The position numbers were made by a program, and so were the translations under genes. From NCBI GenBank assembly GCA_946575275.1, contig CAMNZV010000086.1, forward strand, positions 1 to 6,979: a stretch of DNA of 6,979 nt, given 5' to 3'. The notes below the pieces were generated by a model. The model saw only the letters and a program-made list of their open reading frames with translations, was not told the origin of the DNA and did not search any database. Each line of letters opens with the position of its first letter. Position 1 is the stretch's first letter. Source of the stretch: an uncultured Clostridium sp. Its GTDB lineage: Bacteria > Bacillota > Clostridia > Clostridiales > Clostridiaceae. Positions 1 through 6,661 of this stretch are shown piece by piece.

Positions 1-601
1 TTACTGAACCTGCAAATTCAATTACCATATTAGTAGCAACATTTCCTGTTAATTGTTTAATTATGAAAAGTATAAGATCCTTTGCATAAACACCTTCCTT
101 TAATTTACCATTTAATACAATCTTTATTGTTTTAGGGAAATGGAAAGCACAAACTCCCTTTAATATACCAACCTCAAGATCTGTAGTACCAACACCTGCA
201 GCAAATGCTCCAAAGGCACCATGTGTACATGTATGAGAATCTCCCATTATTATTGTATATCCTGGTCTTACAAATCCTTTTTCAGGGAATATTGCATGAC
301 ATACACCATTTCTTCCTATATCAAAGAAATCCTTAATTCCATTTCTTCTAGACCAATCACGTAAAATCTTACCTTGTTCTGCTGTTTTTGAATCTTTAGC
401 TGGAGTAACATGATCTATAACTGCCTTAATTTTAGTTGGATCAAATACTCTATCCATTCCTCTTGCCATAAGATCTGTAATTGCTATTGGTGTTGTAATT
501 TCATGACAGAAAACTCTGTCTAATTTTAAAACATGCGTATCAGGGAAAGGCATATTAACCCTATGCGCATCAAATATTTTTTCTGCTATAGTCTTACCCA
601 T
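1..601 (-). CDS. leuC: 3-isopropylmalate dehydratase large subunit (LeuC-type), 5' part only
   Basis: The first 200 codons of an aconitase-superfamily protein, cut by the left window edge (full-length relatives are about 420 aa). The family hydrates and dehydrates 2-isopropylmalate/3-isopropylmalate in leucine synthesis, using a 4Fe-4S cluster and a small LeuD subunit in the cytoplasm. Visible motifs are HEITTP at residues 33-38, the active-site region VCHAIFPEKG (about 100-109, with H102), and the GDSHTCTHGAFGA signature at 120-132 (D121, S122, H123). The cluster cysteines would lie in the missing C-terminal half. The ATG at 601-599 is preceded by GGAG at 613-610, 8 nt away. The N-terminus (MGKTIAEKIFDAH) looks like the shorter archaeal/delta-proteobacterial-type LeuC/homoaconitase group, so homoaconitase or dimethylmalate dehydratase activity cannot be excluded from this part. 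The gene is divergent from a Crp/Fnr regulator. Confidence 0.88.
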   Translation of the reverse strand, partial: MGKTIAEKIFDAHRVNMPFPDTHVLKLDRVFCHEITTPIAITDLMARGMDRVFDPTKIKAVIDHVTPAKDSKTAEQGKILRDWSRRNGIKDFFDIGRNGVCHAIFPEKGFVRPGYTIIMGDSHTCTHGAFGAFAAGVGTTDLEVGILKGVCAFHFPKTIKIVLNGKLKEGVYAKDLILFIIKQLTGNVATNMVIEFAGSV

Positions 602-649
602 ATCTTTATCTCCTTTTTTATTAAATTCCTTTAGTCTACCACTTTAATA

Positions 650-678
650 ATTATATAATTTTATGTCTACTTTTGAAA
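650..678 (-). promoter_or_regulatory. Candidate leuC promoter
   Basis: On the minus strand, a perfect TATAAT -10 (650-655) lies 17 bp from a poor -35, TTTCAA (673-678, 3 of 6 matches). It would give a leader of about 40 nt before the ATG. An alternative pairing, TAGACA with TAAAGT 17 bp downstream, overlaps it. The leader is too short for a T-box or leucine attenuator. The region is so AT-rich that a chance -10 match is possible. Confidence 0.35.
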
Positions 679-681
679 GTA
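668..681. promoter_or_regulatory. 14-bp dyad, candidate operator over the leuC -35
   Basis: TACTTT-TG-AAAGTA is a perfect 6+2+6 inverted repeat covering the candidate leuC -35 hexamer. A further copy of the half-site (TACTTTC) occurs at 698-704, so three half-sites lie within 37 bp. This arrangement suits a dimeric repressor acting on leuC. The protein that binds it is unknown; it does not match the usual Crp/Fnr geometry. Confidence 0.3.
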
Positions 682-722
682 CAATATAAAATTCTTTTAC
701 TTTCCTATCTATTATTACATAT

Positions 723-750
723 TTTTCACCCTAAGAATGTAAACTATGAT
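723..750 (+). promoter_or_regulatory. Candidate promoter of the Crp/Fnr-family regulator
   Basis: TTTTCA (723-728, 4 of 6 matches to the -35 consensus) is followed after 16 bp by TATGAT (745-750, 5 of 6 to the -10). Transcription would start near 757, giving a leader of about 30 nt containing the GGAGGT ribosome-binding site at 775-780. Confidence 0.4.
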
Positions 751-753
751 ACA
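738..753. promoter_or_regulatory. Crp/Fnr-geometry palindrome, possible autoregulatory site
   Basis: TGTA-N8-TACA forms a 16-bp inverted repeat with the same half-site spacing as the Crp-type TGTGA-N6-TCACA operator. It overlaps the candidate -10 of the adjacent Crp/Fnr-family gene, a position expected for negative autoregulation. Only four bases per arm are symmetric, so chance is a real alternative. Confidence 0.3.
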
Positions 754-788
754 ATTAAGAAAATAAATTCATTTGGAGGTATCTAATC

Positions 789-1424
789 ATGACTATTCAT
801 AACAAACTAAATATCCCAACAAATTTTTTTGAAACCTTTAAAACAAAGCCTGCTCAATTTTTTAAATACAATGAAACAATTTATTTGCAGGGTGAAATCG
901 CAAACAATTTTTATTATTTAAAGGAGGGCTCCGTTTATGCCTTTGTAAATTCTGCTGATGGTCTTGAAAAAACCTTGTCAACCTATAGCAAAGGTGAAAT
1001 TTTTGGTGAAGCCTCATTTTTTGATGGATTTCCTAGAATGTCCTCTGCAAAAACCCTATCTGCTTCAGAAATTATTATTATTAATAAAGCTGATATTATG
1101 CTATATTTTCAAAGGGATCCCTCTCTTGCCTTTAATTTTATAGAGCTATTATCTAAAAAGGTAAGAATGCTTTCAAATGAAATTGATAATATTTCCTTCC
1201 TATCAGCTGAAAAACGTATAGCTCAATACATAATAAATATGAGTCTTTATACAGATACCTCAATTAATTGTACTCATGAGGGTATTGGCAATGCCGTTGG
1301 TACAAGTCGCATTACTGTTAGTAGAACCTTAACTAAATTTTCTAAAAATAAATGGATAGATACAAAATATAAAAAAATACTTATCCTAAATAGAAAAGCT
1401 CTATTAGGATTTTTAGAGTCCTAA
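789..1424 (+). CDS. Crp/Fnr-family transcriptional regulator
   Basis: A 211-aa DNA-binding regulator with the usual two-domain length. Residues about 15-120 form the cyclic-nucleotide-binding-type beta-roll (LKEGSVYAF at 44-52, GEIFGEASFFDG at 69-80). A dimerisation helix follows at about 110-137. A C-terminal winged helix-turn-helix contains IGNAVGTSRITVSRTL (166-181), the standard Crp-type recognition helix. E74 and R83 align roughly with the phosphate-cassette Glu and Arg of Crp, but a Met follows R83 where Crp has Ser, so cAMP binding cannot be assumed. There is a single cysteine (C161) and no N-terminal Cys cluster, so it is not an iron-sulfur oxygen sensor like FNR. The start is fixed by GGAGGT at 775-780, 8 nt before the ATG. 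It is divergent from leuC and convergent with the CLC antiporter, whose 3' end it overlaps by 12 bp. The effector and regulon are unknown. Confidence 0.9.
   Translation: MTIHNKLNIPTNFFETFKTKPAQFFKYNETIYLQGEIANNFYYLKEGSVYAFVNSADGLEKTLSTYSKGEIFGEASFFDGFPRMSSAKTLSASEIIIINKADIMLYFQRDPSLAFNFIELLSKKVRMLSNEIDNISFLSAEKRIAQYIINMSLYTDTSINCTHEGIGNAVGTSRITVSRTLTKFSKNKWIDTKYKKILILNRKALLGFLES
1384..1414 (+). terminator. Weak intrinsic-terminator-like hairpin inside the end of the regulator gene
   Basis: TCCTAA(A)TAGA (1384-1394) pairs with TCTATTAGGA (1400-1409), giving a 10-bp stem with one bulged A and a 5-nt loop, followed by five T residues (1410-1414). A competing hairpin pairs ATTAGGA (1403-1409) with TCCTAAT (1419-1425). 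The first would release transcripts at or just before the stop codon at 1422-1424, so it may be inefficient. The stem is AT-rich. Confidence 0.3.
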
Positions 1425-2648
1425 TTTATCAGCACTCCCTAAATGCTTATTGTCTTTTTGTAATTTATATATTGATTGATTCCCATTAAAAACATAAGAA
1501 ATAGAACATACTATTACAAATAAAAGTATATTATCAGTTCCAAAAACCTCTGCACCAATTAATATTGGAGCTAACAATGTATTTGTTCCTGCTGCAAACA
1601 CTGCTGCATAACCTAAAGCTGCAACTAATATTGTTGGCAATCCTAATAAAGAAGCCAATACAACTCCAAGGCTTGCACCTATGCAAAATAACGGTGTTAC
1701 TTCCCCTCCCTGAAAACCAGCTGACAAACTTAGAATTGTTAATGCCATCTTTAATATCCAGTCATATTTGTATATATTACCATTATTAAAACTTTCACTA
1801 ATTATATTATTTCCAAGCCCACAATACCTTCCATAATTTAAAATAAGTAATAGAATAGAAATACCACTACCCATAATAAATACTTTTCTTATAGGGTCCT
1901 TTAACTTTTTACTAAAAAACTTTTTGCTTAATTCTAAAATATTTGCAAAGGCACCACCAACTATTCCAAATAATATACTAATTAAAATAACCTTTAAAAC
2001 AGTTCCCGTAGATAAATTTAGTGTTTCATTAATTGTACAAGAAAATTTCTCAAGCCCTAGATAATGTGATGTATAGCTTGCTACAAAGGATGCTGTAAGT
2101 GCAGGAAGCAATACTTCATAAAGAAGTGTACCCGCCACTAGAACCTCCATTGCAAAAAATGTAGCAGCTAATGGTGTTTGAAACAGCCCAGCAAATCCTG
2201 CTGCCATTCCCACAACTAAAAGAGTTCTTGAATTGTTAGGTAATTTCATCTTTCTTCCTAGAGAATGTGAAAATGTTGCTCCAAGCTGAACTGCAACCCC
2301 TTCTCTACCAACACTAGCACCAAATAAATGGGAAATCCAGGTACTTATCATTGCAAGAGGAATTAGCCTTTTGGGGATTATTTCTTCATCTCCAAGACCA
2401 ACCTTAAAAATAAGTGTCATCCCCTTTAAGCTTTCTTTACTATATATTTTGTATAATTTCATAATAAGTATTCCTGCAATAGGCAAAAATGGAACAAGCC
2501 TCAAGGTATTATTATTTCTTATGTAAGTAACCTTTAGCAATACTTCCCCAAATATTGCATCAATTATTCCAACAAAAATCCCTACTATAACAGCAATTAA
2601 GGTATACATAATTGCTTCTTTATAAGCTTTATATCCTTTTATAATCAT
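1413..2648 (-). CDS. clcF: CLC-family antiporter of the fluoride-exporting (CLC-F) type
   Basis: A 411-aa polytopic membrane protein of the CLC family, probably a homodimeric F-/H+ antiporter that expels fluoride from the cytoplasm. The Cl--coordinating GSGIP motif of classical CLCs is replaced by GMTLI (76-80) with M77 at its centre. The gating-glutamate motif is GREGVAVQ (114-121, E116), the third motif is GGEVTPLF (314-321, T318), and Y394 lies near the C-terminus. From memory, the Enterococcus casseliflavus CLC-F uses M79, E118, T320 and Y396; the constant offset of two supports this subfamily. No CBS domains are present. The longest frame begins at 2666, but GGAGGT at 2661-2656 lies inside that extension and sits 7 nt before the ATG at 2648, so I use 2648. 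It is the last gene of the minus-strand group and overlaps the convergent regulator by 12 bp. A chloride or other anion substrate is the alternative. Confidence 0.87.
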   Translation of the reverse strand: MIIKGYKAYKEAIMYTLIAVIVGIFVGIIDAIFGEVLLKVTYIRNNNTLRLVPFLPIAGILIMKLYKIYSKESLKGMTLIFKVGLGDEEIIPKRLIPLAMISTWISHLFGASVGREGVAVQLGATFSHSLGRKMKLPNNSRTLLVVGMAAGFAGLFQTPLAATFFAMEVLVAGTLLYEVLLPALTASFVASYTSHYLGLEKFSCTINETLNLSTGTVLKVILISILFGIVGGAFANILELSKKFFSKKLKDPIRKVFIMGSGISILLLILNYGRYCGLGNNIISESFNNGNIYKYDWILKMALTILSLSAGFQGGEVTPLFCIGASLGVVLASLLGLPTILVAALGYAAVFAAGTNTLLAPILIGAEVFGTDNILLFVIVCSISYVFNGNQSIYKLQKDNKHLGSADKLGL

Positions 2649-2655
2649 GATTTTT

Positions 2656-2661
2656 ACCTCC
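2656..2661 (-). promoter_or_regulatory. Ribosome-binding site fixing the antiporter start at 2648
   Basis: GGAGGT lies 7 nt upstream of the ATG at 2648-2646. The upstream in-frame ATG at 2666 would place this site inside its own coding sequence and has no ribosome-binding site of its own. Confidence 0.8.
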
Positions 2662-2730
2662 AGCATATTATTAAATCTCTATTTTTTACTACTAAATTCA
2701 AAAACTCTGGATAAATTGCCATTAACAAAT

Positions 2731-2758
2731 ATTCTAAAGTCTATGATTCATTTACCAA
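2731..2758 (-). promoter_or_regulatory. Possible promoter of the CLC antiporter
   Basis: On the minus strand, TTGGTA (2758-2753, 4 of 6 matches) lies 16 bp from TAGAAT (2736-2731, 5 of 6), overlapping the last codons of the upstream flavin-binding gene. It would give a leader of about 75 nt. That leader is AT-rich and holds no GC-rich pseudoknot resembling the fluoride (crcB) riboswitch. Read-through from the upstream genes is the alternative. Confidence 0.3.
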
Positions 2759-3211
2759 CTTCCCAGTCATATGATCAATTGATAATTCTAAAATTTGTAC
2801 TCTTGCAACTGCTTTGTTAATTTCCTCCTCAACAGATTCAGCTGTTGGATAATATTTAAGCCCAAGGTGACGAACAATTTTTATGGTTTCATCAACATTA
2901 TCAATTCTTTTTACGCTGCCAAAGATAACAATACTTCTAATATTTAATGCCCATTCACCTTCCCTTAAAAAGCCCTTATCCATAACACAAAATGATACTC
3001 TATTATCCATAGCTAAAGCATCAAGCTTATGTCCTTCTTTTGCACAATGAAAGTAAATTTTTTTATCCATATATATATAATTCATTGGAAATGCATATGG
3101 ATAACCATCTTCACCATATACTGCAAGAACCCCTCTAGGCTGTTCTTTTAAAATATCAATACATTCTTCCTTAGATATTTCTTGTTTAAATCTTCTTATT
3201 TTACGAAACAT
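2741..3211 (-). CDS. Pyridoxamine 5'-phosphate oxidase family protein (Nim-like flavin-binding)
   Basis: A 156-aa cytoplasmic protein of the split-barrel flavin-binding fold, the usual length of the group containing 5-nitroimidazole-resistance (Nim) proteins. The N-terminus (FRKIRRFKQEISKEECIDIL, 2-21) is the typical Nim-like lead-in. The barrel follows with GVLAVYGEDGYPYAFPMNY (27-45), then IYFHCAKEGHKLDAL (52-66), which contains the conserved H55 and the GHK (60-62) normally near the flavin, then IVIFGSV (94-100) and LELSIDHMTGK (141-151). GAGGT at 3224-3220 lies 8 nt before the ATG. Relatives bind FMN or FAD and reduce small molecules, but the substrate is not readable from sequence. The name covers a fold family; true PdxH activity is unlikely because this protein is shorter and diverged. 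It follows the SWIM gene by 47 nt with no visible terminator, so co-transcription is likely. Confidence 0.82.
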   Translation of the reverse strand: MFRKIRRFKQEISKEECIDILKEQPRGVLAVYGEDGYPYAFPMNYIYMDKKIYFHCAKEGHKLDALAMDNRVSFCVMDKGFLREGEWALNIRSIVIFGSVKRIDNVDETIKIVRHLGLKYYPTAESVEEEINKAVARVQILELSIDHMTGKLVNES

Positions 3212-3258
3212 AATATTCTACCTCTATTCATATGTTTTAATTTAATATTTTGATAACT

Positions 3259-3981
3259 TTATAAACCAAACAAATCAAATACATGACTTTCATCAAGTAT
3301 ACGTTCACTATCTTTTTCTTTATCTGCATTTTTAAGCATACTTTCCATTTTTTCTTCCATTGATTTTTTAAGTAACTCTTGAAAGTCAATATCTCTAAGC
3401 TTGAAAAATAAAATTGGTTCTTCATCTAACCTTGCCCCAATTCCGTATAATACAGCTGCTATATGCTTACACATTCTTGCAGAATCAGGACAATTACAGT
3501 TAAAATGAATTTCTTTTGGACTTGGAAACAATCCACCTTTCAAATCACTAAAGAATTCATGGAACTCTTTAGGAAATTTGCCAAGCAGCAAGTTTTCCAT
3601 TGTATCAATTTTACGATTGCAAGTTTCTAGTAACATCTTCCATTTAGTGTTATTTAATTTGTCAATATTAATTTCAACTATATAGGGTTTTGAGCTACTA
3701 CCATGAACTAATGCTTCAACCTTTCCTTCATAAATTTTCAAATCAAGGACAGCACCATTTTTTACATAGGACCTTCCTCTTTCTATTCTATTACTATAAT
3801 CAGCATAACTTTCTAAATTTTTATTCCATGCTTTGCCCCACCACTTGCTAGCAATACTTTTACCTTCAATAATAACTGGTGATATATCAGCTCTTGTTTT
3901 TTTTAGCTTATTAAGACTTTTTTTAGCCTGTTCTCGTTTTTCAGAAGCTGTAACATATTTATGATAGCCATAATAACCCAT
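3259..3981 (-). CDS. SWIM zinc-finger protein, partner of the Snf2 ATPase
   Basis: A 240-aa soluble protein with a SWIM-type zinc finger, C162-x-C164-x6-C171-x-H173, followed by the typical AAVLYGIGARLDEEP helix (175-189). The N-terminal part carries the other family hallmarks: SKWWGKAWNKNLE (45-57) and IERGRSYVKNGAVLDL (66-81). SWIM domains bind DNA or protein; the biochemical role here is unknown. The C-terminal ~45 residues are charged and helix-prone. The ATG at 3981 directly abuts the snf2 stop codon (TAA|ATG), and its GGAGGT site (3996-3991) is encoded by the final Gly-Gly codons of snf2, so translation is almost certainly coupled. Bacillus has a similar neighbouring pair (YwqA Snf2, YwqB SWIM), and some bacteria carry SWIM fused to Snf2, which supports a physical partnership. 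Confidence 0.88.
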   Translation of the reverse strand: MGYYGYHKYVTASEKREQAKKSLNKLKKTRADISPVIIEGKSIASKWWGKAWNKNLESYADYSNRIERGRSYVKNGAVLDLKIYEGKVEALVHGSSSKPYIVEINIDKLNNTKWKMLLETCNRKIDTMENLLLGKFPKEFHEFFSDLKGGLFPSPKEIHFNCNCPDSARMCKHIAAVLYGIGARLDEEPILFFKLRDIDFQELLKKSMEEKMESMLKNADKEKDSERILDESHVFDLFGL

Positions 3982-6648
3982 TTACTTTTCACCTCCTAGT
4001 CTGAATAATTCCATAATCTCATTGTTGTCAAGTTCTGTAATCCAATTTTCTCCTGATGAACCTATTATATCCCCTGCCAATTTTTGTTTTTCTTCTATCA
4101 TTAAATCAATTTTTTCTTCAATTGTACCTTCTGTAATAAATTTATGTACCATTACATTTTTTGTCTGACCTATACGAAATGCTCTGTCTGTTGCCTGATT
4201 CTCAACTGCGGGATTCCACCACCTATCAAAGTGAATAACATGATTTGCTGCTGTAAGATTTAATCCAACACCACCTGCTTTAAGTGAAAGCACCATAAAA
4301 GGAATGTATTCTTCTCCATTGAAAGATTCAACCATTTCACCTCTATTTTTAACAGTAGTTCCTCCATGAAGAACTAAACCTTTTCTTTTAAATATCCCCT
4401 CTAAAAAATCTGCTATAGGTTCAGTCATTTCTTTAAACTGTGTAAACACAAGTACCCTTTCTCTTTTTTCATATATATTCTCACAAATATCTCTAAGTTT
4501 TTCAAGTTTACCACTATAATCTACCTTATAGTCACCAAGCCCAAGATACTGGTCTGGATGATTGCATATTTGTTTAAATTTAATTATACTTCCAAGAACA
4601 AGACCTTTTTTTCCTATTCCCTCTGAATTTTGTAGTTTGTATTCAAGCTCCTTAACTAGTTTATTATATAGAACAATTTGTTTTTTGCTTAAGGACGCAT
4701 ACTCTTTAATTTCAACCTTTTCTGGTAAATCAGCTATAACTTTTTTATCTGTCTTAAGCCTTCTTAATATAAATGGATTAATAATATTTTTAAGTTTTGC
4801 ATAATTAGTGTTATTTGCCCCAATTCCTTTTGTGAAATTTGTAAATTCTTTAGCATTTCCAAGCAAACCTGGATCTAAAAAATCAAATAATGACCAAAGA
4901 TCTGATAGCCTGTTTTCAATAGGGGTACCTGTCATTGCAATCCTCATTTGTGCCTGTATTTGTTTAATTGTTTTAGTTTGCTTTGTTCCTGGATTCTTAA
5001 TGGCTTGTGCTTCATCAAGTATCAGTATATCCCAAAATGTATTTTTCAACTCCTCTAACCTATTTGCCATGCCATAGGTTGTAATATATAAAAACGAATT
5101 TTCTTCTTCTAAGGTTGTAGCTGCTTCTTTTCCATGAAGTACAACCACTGACATTTCAGGAACAAATTTTTCTATTTCCTTTTTCCAATTTCCTATTAAT
5201 GATGCCGGAATTACCAGAAGTACTTTTCCGCCTTTTTCAACTCTATATTTTTCAAGAAAAGCAATAATCTGCACTGTTTTCCCAAGTCCCATATCATCTG
5301 CAAGACAAGCCCCAAAGCCAAGTTTTTGCATATATGAAAGCCAAGAAAAACCTGTATTTTGATATGGTCTTAAATTAGCATTAAATCCCTTTGAAGGTTT
5401 TATTTCTTTTATAATTTCAGGATTTATCATAGTTTCTCTTATTTTTTTAAGCCATGCTCCATTTGATACTTCTAGATCTATATAAGCTTCATTAATTCCA
5501 AGACTTTCACCTGGATTTAATTCCATTCGCATTGCCTCTGCTATAGTTAATCCTTCTTCTTTAGATAAACTACTAGCTTTTTCATAGGCATCTAAAACCT
5601 GTGACAACTTGTTTTTATCAAGCTCTATCCATTTTCCCTTAATTAAATTTAAACCTTCTGATTCTAAAAGTAGCTTTTTCAATTCTTCTTTAGAAATCTT
5701 TTCATCCCCCAGTAATATTTCTGGTTCAAAAGCTAATAAGGCATCCATTCCAACCTTTGATGGCTCTTTCTCTCCAATAGAAACTGAAAGTCTTAAAGAA
5801 TTGCTCTTCTTCTTCCACCAATTTGGAATCCTGCACATTATCCCTGCTTCCTCATAAATAGAAATTTCTTTTAAAATTATATATGCTTCTTTTTTAGTAA
5901 ACTTTAAAGGTGAAAACAGTTCACCCTTTTCCATAAGCTCTGATATAAAATCACTTTTATCTGCCACCTTACTTATTGTTGACATTAATTGAAGAAGCTT
6001 TTCCTTATTATCTTTATATTCTAAAAGAGCATTTTTTAAAGGCATATGCTTTGCCTTATGTGAGCCTGCCTCTTTATTTTCTGTTGCATATGTAGCCAAA
6101 AATGCAAAGGGATAATTTTCTTCCTTATTTTCAACTAAGTGAAAATACACTCTTCCAACTACATTAATATTAGTATTTCTATCCATAAAGAAATCCTTCA
6201 CACTTCCCTTATAGACAGATATCTCTTTTCTATATATATCAATAATTTTTTCCAATGCATAAGAAATCCATTCATCATTTATAAATTCTGTACCTATTGA
6301 AAAAGGTATTCTGCTTTTAATTTCATCAAATTCATCACAATCTAAAGATAATTCTGCCTCTTCCCTAGTATATTCTATATCTGACTGCCTTGAAATTTTC
6401 ATTATTAATTTATTAGCTAAAAATTTCAGAAAACTTATGGATTGTGACATCCAATCATCTTGATTGGAAAATCCAAGTTCCCATAATGCCTTATATTTAT
6501 CTTTTGAAAATTTTGTGTACCAATCTTCCTGATTTCTTTGACTTTCTTCCCATTGATTTTTATTAGAAACCATTTCATAATCTACTATAAAACCTGTTTG
6601 AGTAAAGATAGCTATTAATTCCTTATTTTCATTACGCTTCTGCTCCAA
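3982..6648 (-). CDS. Snf2-family DEAD/DEAH ATPase (SWI/SNF helicase, YwqA-like)
   Basis: An 888-aa double-stranded-DNA translocase-type ATPase. Residue numbers are from the TTG start. Positions 1 to about 235 are not recognisable. About 236-365 match the bacterial Snf2-associated domain (DUF3670 type; IPNWWKKKS and KGKWIELD are typical). The ATPase core follows: LRPYQ (426-430), Walker A DDMGLGKT (451-458), Walker B DEAQ (545-548), TGTPIENR (573-580), then the second lobe with VLVFTQF (732-738), LKAGGVGLNL (789-798) and the arginine-finger motif QATDRAFRIGQ (818-828). All catalytic residues are intact. The frame is open to an ATG at 6666, but AGGAGGG (6661-6655) lies inside that extension and is well spaced for the TTG at 6648. 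The gene is coupled to the downstream SWIM gene. The role is probably DNA or nucleoprotein remodelling in repair, transcription or defence; the exact function is unknown. Like RapA/HepA it may act on RNA polymerase, but the domain layout differs. Confidence 0.93.
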   Translation of the reverse strand: MEQKRNENKELIAIFTQTGFIVDYEMVSNKNQWEESQRNQEDWYTKFSKDKYKALWELGFSNQDDWMSQSISFLKFLANKLIMKISRQSDIEYTREEAELSLDCDEFDEIKSRIPFSIGTEFINDEWISYALEKIIDIYRKEISVYKGSVKDFFMDRNTNINVVGRVYFHLVENKEENYPFAFLATYATENKEAGSHKAKHMPLKNALLEYKDNKEKLLQLMSTISKVADKSDFISELMEKGELFSPLKFTKKEAYIILKEISIYEEAGIMCRIPNWWKKKSNSLRLSVSIGEKEPSKVGMDALLAFEPEILLGDEKISKEELKKLLLESEGLNLIKGKWIELDKNKLSQVLDAYEKASSLSKEEGLTIAEAMRMELNPGESLGINEAYIDLEVSNGAWLKKIRETMINPEIIKEIKPSKGFNANLRPYQNTGFSWLSYMQKLGFGACLADDMGLGKTVQIIAFLEKYRVEKGGKVLLVIPASLIGNWKKEIEKFVPEMSVVVLHGKEAATTLEEENSFLYITTYGMANRLEELKNTFWDILILDEAQAIKNPGTKQTKTIKQIQAQMRIAMTGTPIENRLSDLWSLFDFLDPGLLGNAKEFTNFTKGIGANNTNYAKLKNIINPFILRRLKTDKKVIADLPEKVEIKEYASLSKKQIVLYNKLVKELEYKLQNSEGIGKKGLVLGSIIKFKQICNHPDQYLGLGDYKVDYSGKLEKLRDICENIYEKRERVLVFTQFKEMTEPIADFLEGIFKRKGLVLHGGTTVKNRGEMVESFNGEEYIPFMVLSLKAGGVGLNLTAANHVIHFDRWWNPAVENQATDRAFRIGQTKNVMVHKFITEGTIEEKIDLMIEEKQKLAGDIIGSSGENWITELDNNEIMELFRLGGEK
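3991..3996 (-). promoter_or_regulatory. Ribosome-binding site of the SWIM gene embedded in the snf2 3' end
   Basis: GGAGGT here is also the Gly-Gly codon pair of the Snf2 C-terminus (GGEK-stop). It lies 9 nt before the SWIM ATG, which follows the snf2 TAA with no gap. Ribosomes finishing snf2 are positioned to reinitiate directly. Confidence 0.8.
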
Positions 6649-6654
6649 AAAATA

Positions 6655-6661
6655 CCCTCCT
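6655..6661 (-). promoter_or_regulatory. Ribosome-binding site fixing the snf2 start at a TTG
   Basis: AGGAGGG lies 6 nt upstream of TTG at 6648-6646. The in-frame ATG at 6666 has only AT-rich sequence upstream and would include this site as codons 2-4, so TTG is the better start. Confidence 0.75.

Noticed and set aside
602..788. T-box or leucine attenuator ahead of leuC
   Set aside because: The spacer is 187 bp in total and shared with a divergent gene; there is no T-box sequence, Leu-codon leader peptide or terminator hairpin.
958..1143. 61-codon plus-strand frame inside the regulator gene
   Set aside because: Out of frame with a clear Crp/Fnr protein, low-complexity Leu/Ile-rich, and no ribosome-binding site.
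1565..1789. 74-codon plus-strand frame opposite the antiporter
   Set aside because: Antisense shadow of a membrane-protein gene; its Leu/Ile-rich composition reflects the complement of hydrophobic codons.
2649..2740. Fluoride riboswitch upstream of the CLC-F-type gene
   Set aside because: Looked for because of the gene's family; the leader lacks GC-rich pairing blocks and any terminator or sequestering hairpin.
3237..3425. 62-codon minus-strand frame overlapping the SWIM gene end
   Set aside because: Alternative frame of the SWIM C-terminus with Lys/Ile/Leu-rich composition and no family resemblance.
4562..5077. Two plus-strand frames (4562-4804 and 4808-5077) opposite snf2
   Set aside because: Antisense to the conserved Snf2 ATPase core, with no ribosome-binding site and no recognisable domain.
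5609..5857. 82-codon plus-strand frame opposite snf2
   Set aside because: Ser/Phe-rich antisense shadow of the DUF3670-type region.
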